Shown here: positions 1-4,246 of the stretch, in pieces
Layout: the number at the start of each line of letters is the position of its first letter
Position numbering within the stretch: the stretch's first letter is position 1
Assembly (NCBI GenBank): GCA_964647745.1
Contig: CAZYJG010000068.1
Span: 1 to 7,194 of the forward strand
Length of the DNA stretch: 7,194 nt
Direction of reading: 5' to 3'
DNA from: Thiopontia sp964647745
GTDB taxonomy: Bacteria > Pseudomonadota > Gammaproteobacteria > GCF-002020875
Made by a program: the position numbers and the translations under genes
Notes under the pieces: model-generated
Told to the model about the DNA's origin: nothing
Database searches by the model: none
The model's input: only the letters and a program-made list of their open reading frames with translations

Positions 1-809
1 AGGATCTGTTGCCCCTCTTCAGAGCGCAGGAAGGCCAGAAAATGCTCTGCCAGTGGGGTGGGGTTGGCCGGCAAAACGATATGGAAGGTTTTATGATAGG
101 GGTAGCGTCCGCTCTTGAGGTTGGCAACCGTCGGCTCCACCCCTTCGATAGCGACCATCCGTATTGAGTACTCCCCGGAGAGTGCCAGTGGAAGCAGTGT
201 AGAGCCAATGCCACCTGGTGTTCTCTCGATCATATGGGCGTTATCCAGATCCGTGCGTGCCATGGGGTATCCCCGTTTTGCGCGGAATTGCCCCTCCAGT
301 GCCTCAGCCAGTGCCGGGGATATTGTCTTGAGCACAATGTTGTCGCTGTCTTTCTCGGGTCTGAGGATCAGCCGTAGCCGACTTCCGTCCGGCAGGCGGG
401 TGGTCTCTCCGGAATAGATTGCTGCCAGCTCTCCAGGCGTCAAATTCCATAGTTGGCGGTTGCGTTTGGCGACGGCAATGCCAAAGGGTGCCTTTGCGAA
501 GACTGCCACGGTCAGCCCATGGGTGCGCTCCTCCTCCCTGAGCGGGCGGCCGCTGATGGCGATATCGATCTCCCCGTCGATCAGCGCGCGAATCCCCCCG
601 CTGCTGCCCATGACGGGATATCCGATGATGGTCAGCACCTCAGGGTGGTGCTGCTTAAAGCGCTCTGCAACCCACTTGATGGTGGTGATTGCGGCCCCGG
701 TACCGTTGATCGTCAGTGTCTCGACCGCAGTTGCGGTGGCAGAGAGGGTGGATGTGATCAGCAGCCCGGTGCTGATCAGGAAGATCTTTAGTGAATGGGT
801 TGTTCCCAC
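1..809 (-). CDS. PstS-like periplasmic substrate-binding protein (3' end outside window)
   Basis: Reading the minus strand from a GTG at 809 gives 269 codons that stay open to the window edge, so the C-terminus is missing. Residues 7-28 are a hydrophobic signal peptide ending in ATATA, with a likely cleavage near residue 28, so the mature protein should be periplasmic. The rest follows the PstS/PBP-II pattern: LTINGTGAA near the mature N-terminus (31-40), a GSSGGIRALIDGEIDIAISG stretch at 68-87, and PGGIGSTLL at 199-206 where PstS proteins carry a PGxIG turn. The family binds phosphate or a related oxyanion for ABC import or sensing. The usual SGT-type anion loop in the middle of PstS appears here as EKDSDN (152-157), so the ligand is uncertain. 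No permease or ATPase gene is in view. The GTG start is chosen because a strong GGGAGGGG lies 3 nt upstream and the signal peptide follows directly. Confidence 0.85.
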   Translation of the reverse strand, partial: MGTTHSLKIFLISTGLLITSTLSATATAVETLTINGTGAAITTIKWVAERFKQHHPEVLTIIGYPVMGSSGGIRALIDGEIDIAISGRPLREEERTHGLTVAVFAKAPFGIAVAKRNRQLWNLTPGELAAIYSGETTRLPDGSRLRLILRPEKDSDNIVLKTISPALAEALEGQFRAKRGYPMARTDLDNAHMIERTPGGIGSTLLPLALSGEYSIRMVAIEGVEPTVANLKSGRYPYHKTFHIVLPANPTPLAEHFLAFLRSEEGQQI

Positions 810-812
810 TGT

Positions 813-820
813 CCCCTCCC
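813..820 (-). promoter_or_regulatory. Ribosome binding site deciding the GTG start of the binding-protein gene
   Basis: On the minus strand the sequence reads GGGAGGGG, then ACA, then GTG. The 3-nt gap is short, but no ATG lies in this frame near the signal peptide. The ATG at 822-820 is in another frame and would not encode the signal peptide. Confidence 0.6.
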
Positions 821-856
821 ATGTTGTGGATCTTGTTGGATAAACTCTCGTTATTA

Positions 857-884
857 ATCCTAAACCATTACCCAGATATTGCAA
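857..884 (-). promoter_or_regulatory. Candidate sigma70 promoter of the binding-protein gene
   Basis: On the minus strand, TTGCAA (884-879) is followed after 16 nt by TAGGAT (862-857). Each matches the consensus at four of six positions. Transcription would start near 850, giving a leader of about 40 nt before the GTG at 809. The surrounding 841-954 interval is clearly more AT-rich than the genes. The match is weak, so this is a suggestion rather than a firm call. Confidence 0.35.
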
Positions 885-954
885 AAAATAAGGGGGCACA
901 ATAGTGAATTCAAATTGGTTTAATTGGGAATACAGTACCAAAACAAACTGGTTC

Positions 955-2121
955 TCATGCACGAGAGGCCTGTTTGATCGCATATTTGGTGAATACAGGG
1001 CCAATAATCTCAAAGAAGATGGTTGCGCTGATCACAACCGTCAGCAGCAGCTGTCGATATTCGGGGAACTGGTTGGATGCAACCAGCGCCATGCCGATCG
1101 CAACCCCTGCCTGGGGCAGCATCGCCACCCCCATCCAGCGCCTTGTGGCCTCATCAGCACCACCCAGCCGCCCCCCGACCATCGCCCCCAGATATTTGCC
1201 CGCTGCACGGCAGAGGATATAGGTGACCCCAATCAGTCCAACCCCCTGCAGTGCGCCCAGCTCAAGTGAGGCCCCGGCCGAGACAAAGAAGATCACCATG
1301 AAGGGCCACTCAACCCCCTCAATGGCGTGGAATGGGTATTCATGGTGTGAGGCGATATTTGCCACCACGGCACCCATCACCATGGAGGCGATCAGAAAGG
1401 AGACATCCAGCCAGATGGCCAGTCCGCCACAGAGAAAGACAATCCCCAACGCCTCGGTCAGCATCGGCTGCCCCTTGTTGACCCTGCCGGTGAGGTAGGC
1501 GGCAGGAAATCCGACAACCAGACCCAGCAGCAGGGCCCCACCAATCTCTCTGGCTGCCATCAACAGAAAGGAGTTGTCAGCTGCGGCTCCACCCAGTGTG
1601 GTGACAAGGGCCATGCCAACACTGAACAGCATCAGGGCCCAGATATCATCCAGTGCAACAATTGACAGCAGCAGGGTACCGAAACGCCCCTTGCCCCCAG
1701 ACTCATTCACCACATCCAGTACCGCTGCAGGCGCCGTTGCCGAGGCGATGCACCCCAGCAGGATGGCGATCTCAATTGAGATGCCAACCCAGATCAGGGA
1801 GATGGCAACAATAGCGGCGGTTACAAGGGCGGCACTGATGGAGATCCACAACATCTCCCCTGCAGACCTCCTCATGACATCCCTTGTCAGTTTTCCCCCC
1901 AGCAGGAACCCCACCATCACCAGGGTCATGTCGGTGATCAGCTCAAACTGGTTGGAGAATACCTCTGGAATGATGTCGAGCAGCTCCGGGCCAATGACCA
2001 CGCCAAAGATCAGCAGCAGGGTTACCCGGGGGAGGAGGGTGTAGCGTGCCACAGCCGAGGTCAGCAGCCCCAGCAAAAGGATGCCACCAATGGTCAGCAG
2101 CAGCTGGTAGGATGTCTCCAA
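955..2121 (-). CDS. CPA2-family cation:proton antiporter
   Basis: This 388-residue integral membrane protein consists almost wholly of hydrophobic helices (about 11-12), the normal size for the membrane domain of Na+/H+ or K+/H+ exchangers of the Na_H_Exchanger/CPA2 family (KefB, GerN and NapA relatives). Visible family features are ASATAPAAVLD (126-136) in the first discontinuous helix, an aspartate pair ALDD (156-159) at the place of the ion-binding ND/DD motif, a lysine in RAAGKYLGA (305-313), and LPQAGVAIGMAL (335-346). The DD pair resembles electrogenic exchangers such as NapA, but the transported ion cannot be read from sequence. There is no C-terminal TrkA-N/RCK domain, so it is not a full KefB/KefC-type channel. 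It would exchange cytoplasmic Na+ or K+ for protons across the inner membrane. The start is TTG: an in-frame TAG lies ten codons upstream, no ATG or GTG lies between them, and AGGAAG sits 6 nt before the TTG. Confidence 0.9.
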   Translation of the reverse strand: METSYQLLLTIGGILLLGLLTSAVARYTLLPRVTLLLIFGVVIGPELLDIIPEVFSNQFELITDMTLVMVGFLLGGKLTRDVMRRSAGEMLWISISAALVTAAIVAISLIWVGISIEIAILLGCIASATAPAAVLDVVNESGGKGRFGTLLLSIVALDDIWALMLFSVGMALVTTLGGAAADNSFLLMAAREIGGALLLGLVVGFPAAYLTGRVNKGQPMLTEALGIVFLCGGLAIWLDVSFLIASMVMGAVVANIASHHEYPFHAIEGVEWPFMVIFFVSAGASLELGALQGVGLIGVTYILCRAAGKYLGAMVGGRLGGADEATRRWMGVAMLPQAGVAIGMALVASNQFPEYRQLLLTVVISATIFFEIIGPVFTKYAIKQASRA

Positions 2122-2127
2122 TGTTGT

Positions 2128-2133
2128 CTTCCT
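2128..2133 (-). promoter_or_regulatory. Ribosome binding site deciding the TTG start of the antiporter
   Basis: AGGAAG on the minus strand lies 6 nt before the TTG at 2121. Because the frame is closed by TAG ten codons upstream without an intervening ATG or GTG, this site supports TTG as the true initiator. Confidence 0.6.
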
Positions 2134-2174
2134 GTCTCCACGCTACACATACAACCTCATCTTCCACCATCGGC

Positions 2175-2220
2175 ACCCAAAATGGAACTGTTCTATCTGG
2201 TTCCACTCTCGTTCTTGGGT
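2175..2220. promoter_or_regulatory. Nested inverted repeat in the antiporter / small-protein divergent region
   Basis: Two pairs of 6-bp arms are nested: ACCCAA (2175-2180) with TTGGGT (2215-2220), and TGGAAC (2183-2188) with GTTCCA (2200-2205). The inner arms are 17 bp apart centre to centre, close to the spacing of dimeric regulator half-sites. The element lies 54-99 bp upstream of the antiporter start and 122-167 bp upstream of the small-protein start. It could be an operator, or a leader hairpin in the antiporter transcript. No regulator family is recognised. Confidence 0.3.
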
Positions 2221-2330
2221 CATTGTATTAATCGTAGCTCATTGATAGGGGTGAAATTTTCAACAAAAAGTATCTTTCAATGGTGTTATGGTCTATAAAT
2301 TAGGTACGCATGAATAAAAATATGAGCATA

Positions 2331-2337
2331 GGAGAGA
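2331..2337 (+). promoter_or_regulatory. Ribosome binding site of the 68-residue protein
   Basis: GGAGAGA ends 4 nt before the ATG at 2342, a good Shine-Dalgarno match. It supports this short reading frame as a translated gene. The upstream 2240-2330 stretch is AT-rich, with a TATAAA at 2294-2299 that could be part of a promoter, but no convincing -35 partner is visible. Confidence 0.6.
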
Positions 2338-2341
2338 GATC

Positions 2342-2548
2342 ATGTTTCTAAAGAATAGCGCATCGGGTGATCGGGTTGAGGTCCTGGATACTGCAACCCT
2401 GTTTGATCCAACCTCCGAAACCGTTCGGGGGCGTTACCATGCAGGAGAGGAGATGCAGGATCCGGATGATTTCAGCAAGGCTGACCTTGTCTTTCTCTCT
2501 GGTGAGGCGTTGCCGCAGTGCTGGACTGATATCCACTATCGTAGTTAG
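2342..2548 (+). CDS. Small acidic conserved-type protein, function unknown
   Basis: This 68-residue cytoplasmic protein has no signal peptide or membrane segment. It is acidic and contains VEVLDTATLFDPTSE (13-27), a central GRYHAGEEMQDPDDF (30-44), then a hydrophobic LVFLSGEALPQCW (49-61) ending in HYRS. From memory, short proteins with this GRYHAGEE...DPE and SGE.LP.CW pattern occur in gammaproteobacteria, including sulfur bacteria, without assigned function; I could not verify this by search. A strong GGAGAGA upstream and a normal coding composition favour a real gene. It is alone on its strand: the antiporter gene diverges from it and the beta-CASP hydrolase gene converges on it, so genome context gives no functional clue. 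The single Cys and two His are too few to argue for a metal site. Confidence 0.75.
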   Translation: MFLKNSASGDRVEVLDTATLFDPTSETVRGRYHAGEEMQDPDDFSKADLVFLSGEALPQCWTDIHYRS

Positions 2549-2570
2549 GGAGCCCCCTTCTGTTTTCTGG

Positions 2571-2590
2571 GTCCCCGCCTGCGCGGGGAT
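2571..2590. repeat. GC-rich hairpin of an interspersed-repeat type
   Basis: TCCCCGC (2572-2578) pairs perfectly with GCGGGGA (2583-2589) around a 4-nt loop, with a further G-T pair outside. The unit GTCCCCGCCTGCGCGGGGAT followed by GACG resembles the short dispersed palindromes found between genes in many proteobacterial genomes, known to yield chance peptides such as VPACAGMT when read through. One chance reading frame here ends exactly that way. No T-run follows, so it is not a typical intrinsic terminator. Only one copy is in this window, so dispersal in the genome is inferred. Confidence 0.6.
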
Positions 2591-2647
2591 GACGAGGCGG
2601 TAATTCGCGGGGATGTCGAGGCGGTAATTCGCGGGGATGTCGAGGCG
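2583..2647. repeat. 24-bp tandem repeat, about 2.7 copies
   Basis: The unit GCGGGGATGWCGAGGCGGTAATTC is repeated head to tail at 2583-2606 and 2607-2630, with a third partial copy at 2631-2647. Copy 1 has GACG while copies 2 and 3 have GTCG; the rest is identical. The first copy overlaps the right arm of the neighbouring hairpin, which suggests that the array grew from the flank of that palindrome by slippage or unequal exchange. Confidence 0.85.
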
Positions 2648-2698
2648 ACAAGTAAGAGTTGCTGTCTTGTTGGAGTTTCCCGGCTGCTGTTGTAAACG

Positions 2699-4096
2699 CT
2701 ATTGTGACAGCAGATTGAGCCTCATGCCCGGGGTTGCGATGGTCACCTCCGCCCCCAGCTCCTCCTGTAGCAACCCCTTGAGGATGGACTGAACCGAGGG
2801 CTCCCCGTGTACGAGTACAACCGGGGGGGTGGGCTCCATCCTTCTGTACCAGTTAAGGAGCCCCTGCTGGTCTGCATGGGCCGAGAGTCCGCCAATGGAG
2901 TGGACCTTTGCTGCAACCTTGATGGTCTCCCCCCAGAGCCGAACATGTCTCGCCCCGTCCACGATGGAGCGTCCCAGTGTGCCGCGTGCCTGAAACCCCG
3001 AGATGATCAGATGGGAGTCCCTGCGCCAGAGGTTGTGTTTCAGGTGGTGCTTGATGCGCCCGCCGGTACACATGCCGCTCCCTGCAATGATGATGGCCCC
3101 TGAACGGATCTGATTCAGCTTCATCGAATCCTCGGTTCTGTGGCTGAGATGGAAATTGGGAAGGTTGAAAAAGTTCCCCTTCTCATCAGTGATCCTGCGC
3201 GCCTCGCGGTCATAGAGGTTGCTGTATTGTGAGTAGACCTCGGTGGATTCGATCCCCATTGGGCTATCGAGAAAGATCTGCCAGCGCTCCAGTCGCCACT
3301 CATGGAAATATTTGCCAAAGAGGTAGAGGATCTCCTGGGTCCGCCCTACGGTAAATGCCGGGATCAGGATGTTTCCGCGTCTGTGGTCTGCCGAGAGAAA
3401 GATCTGCCTCAGCTCCTCCAGCGTATCCCGCCAGGAGAGGTGGAGGCGGTCCCCATAGGTGCTCTCCATCAGCAGAAGATCCGCCCCGTGGACCACCTCG
3501 GGGTCGCGCAGGATCGGCAGCCCCTTCTGCCCAAGGTCACCGCTGAAGAGGATCCTCCGTTCGACGCCCCCCTCACTCAGTATTAGCTCGACAATCGATG
3601 CCCCCAGGATGTGCCCTGCATCATGGAGGATAAACCTCACCCCGGGGACAACCTCGTGCTCCTCATGGTACGCCACCCCATTGAACCGGGTGATGGTGTG
3701 CTTTACATCCTCCATGGTGTAGAGCGGCTCAATCAGTGGCAGCCCCTTGCGCTCACGCTTGCGGTTTGCCCACTCTGCCTCCTTCTCATTGAGAAAGGCG
3801 GAGTCGGCCAGCATGATGTTGCAGAGGTCTCGTGTTGCGCCATGGGTATGGATGGAGCCCGAATAGCCCCCCTTTACCAGCTGCGGTAGGCGCCCGCTGT
3901 GGTCAATGTGGGCGTGGCTCAGAATAACGGCATCGATTGTGGAGGGGTCAAAGGGAAACGGCTCCCGATTGCGGGCCTCATCGGCCGGCATCCCCTGGAA
4001 CAGCCCGCACTCCAGCAGCACATGGTAGCCCTGGTTCCTGATCAGGTAGCAGGAACCGGTCACCTCCTCTGCAGCACCATAAAAAGTAATGTCCAT
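2699..4096 (-). CDS. Metallo-beta-lactamase / beta-CASP hydrolase (RNA-processing type)
   Basis: From the ATG at 4096 this is 465 residues, the usual length for bacterial MBL-fold proteins with beta-CASP and RMMBL domains (relatives of CPSF73 and RNase J). All metal motifs are present: SHAHIDHSG (60-68, HxHxDH), His162 in HDAGHILGAS, and Asp187 in SGDLG. The beta-CASP part shows ESTYGDR (211-217), IPAFTVGRTQEIL (245-257) and GSGMCTGGRIKHHL (339-352). The C-terminal part has GFQARGTLGR (367-376), SIGGLSAHADQ (400-410, motif C His) and LVHGEP (428-433). Such enzymes are two-zinc phosphodiesterases acting on RNA; the substrate of this one is unknown. A longer frame could begin at TTG 4165, which has AAGGAAG 9 nt upstream and would add 23 residues. 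I prefer 4096 because the family begins at this MxITFxGAAxEVTGSC sequence and a likely promoter overlaps the extension. Confidence 0.92.
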   Translation of the reverse strand: MDITFYGAAEEVTGSCYLIRNQGYHVLLECGLFQGMPADEARNREPFPFDPSTIDAVILSHAHIDHSGRLPQLVKGGYSGSIHTHGATRDLCNIMLADSAFLNEKEAEWANRKRERKGLPLIEPLYTMEDVKHTITRFNGVAYHEEHEVVPGVRFILHDAGHILGASIVELILSEGGVERRILFSGDLGQKGLPILRDPEVVHGADLLLMESTYGDRLHLSWRDTLEELRQIFLSADHRRGNILIPAFTVGRTQEILYLFGKYFHEWRLERWQIFLDSPMGIESTEVYSQYSNLYDREARRITDEKGNFFNLPNFHLSHRTEDSMKLNQIRSGAIIIAGSGMCTGGRIKHHLKHNLWRRDSHLIISGFQARGTLGRSIVDGARHVRLWGETIKVAAKVHSIGGLSAHADQQGLLNWYRRMEPTPPVVLVHGEPSVQSILKGLLQEELGAEVTIATPGMRLNLLSQ

Positions 4097-4146
4097 CGCT
4101 TCGTTGACTCTACCATGATCCCTGAGCAGACAAACAGAAGAAAAAG

Positions 4147-4175
4147 GTGACAGAGCCTGGAACAAAAGCTATAAC
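4147..4175 (+). promoter_or_regulatory. Candidate sigma70 promoter of the Lon-like protease gene
   Basis: GTGACA (4147-4152) and TATAAC (4170-4175) are separated by exactly 17 nt, and each matches the consensus at five of six positions. Transcription would start near 4182, leaving a leader of about 65 nt before the ATG at 4247. No heat-shock type CCCCAT -10 element was seen, although relatives of the protease can be heat-induced. Confidence 0.5.
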
Positions 4176-4195
4176 TTCCTTACAGACTGTTGAAA
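4168..4195 (-). promoter_or_regulatory. Candidate promoter of the beta-CASP hydrolase gene
   Basis: On the minus strand, TTTCAA (4195-4190) and TATAGC (4173-4168) are 16 nt apart. The -10 box overlaps that of the opposite promoter. A start near 4161 would lie downstream of the possible TTG start at 4165 and about 65 nt upstream of the ATG at 4096, which favours the ATG. Both boxes are only fair matches. Confidence 0.3.
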
Positions 4196-4232
4196 CAGGG
4201 GTGATGATTCGTCAACGGTCCAGGGAGAAACT

Positions 4233-4237
4233 GGAGG
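4233..4237 (+). promoter_or_regulatory. Ribosome binding site of the Lon-like protease
   Basis: GGAGG is followed after 9 nt by the ATG at 4247. It fixes the start of the protease at MSHINSLQPE. Confidence 0.7.
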
Positions 4238-4246
4238 TTTATCGGG

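Larger units (their letters stand above)
2549..2698. other. Convergent intergenic spacer without a clear terminator
   Basis: This 150-bp spacer lies between the stop of the small-protein gene and the stop of the beta-CASP gene. It holds the GC-rich hairpin and tandem repeat described separately. No stem followed by a T-run is seen on either strand, so ending of the two converging transcripts must rely on the GC hairpin, on Rho, or on signals not recognised here. Confidence 0.5.

Noticed and set aside
453..843. Two plus-strand frames opposite the binding-protein gene
   Set aside because: Both are antisense to a frame with a signal peptide and PstS-like motifs, and neither has a recognisable domain.
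937..952. ACCA/TGGT inverted pair after the antiporter stop as a terminator
   Set aside because: The stem is only 4 bp with an 8-nt loop and no T-run on the minus strand.
1574..2044. Open frame of 156 codons on the plus strand opposite the antiporter
   Set aside because: Composition is Ser/Thr/Met/Pro-rich, typical of the antisense of a membrane protein gene; the antiporter frame is well supported.
2367..2603. Alternative plus-strand frame ending in VPACAGMTRR
   Set aside because: It overlaps the 68-residue gene in another frame and its end comes from translating the interspersed repeat, a known source of false reading frames.
2571..2647. Tandem repeat considered as a small CRISPR array
   Set aside because: The units are directly adjacent without spacers and number fewer than three; no cas genes are present.
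2648..2670. ACAAG/CTTGT inverted pair near the end of the beta-CASP gene
   Set aside because: Five-bp arms with a 13-nt loop and no T-run are too weak to call a terminator.
4097..4165. N-terminal extension of the beta-CASP protein from a TTG at 4165
   Set aside because: Despite an AAGGAAG upstream, the extra 23 residues do not resemble the family start, and a likely promoter would begin transcription downstream of this codon. It is kept as an alternative.
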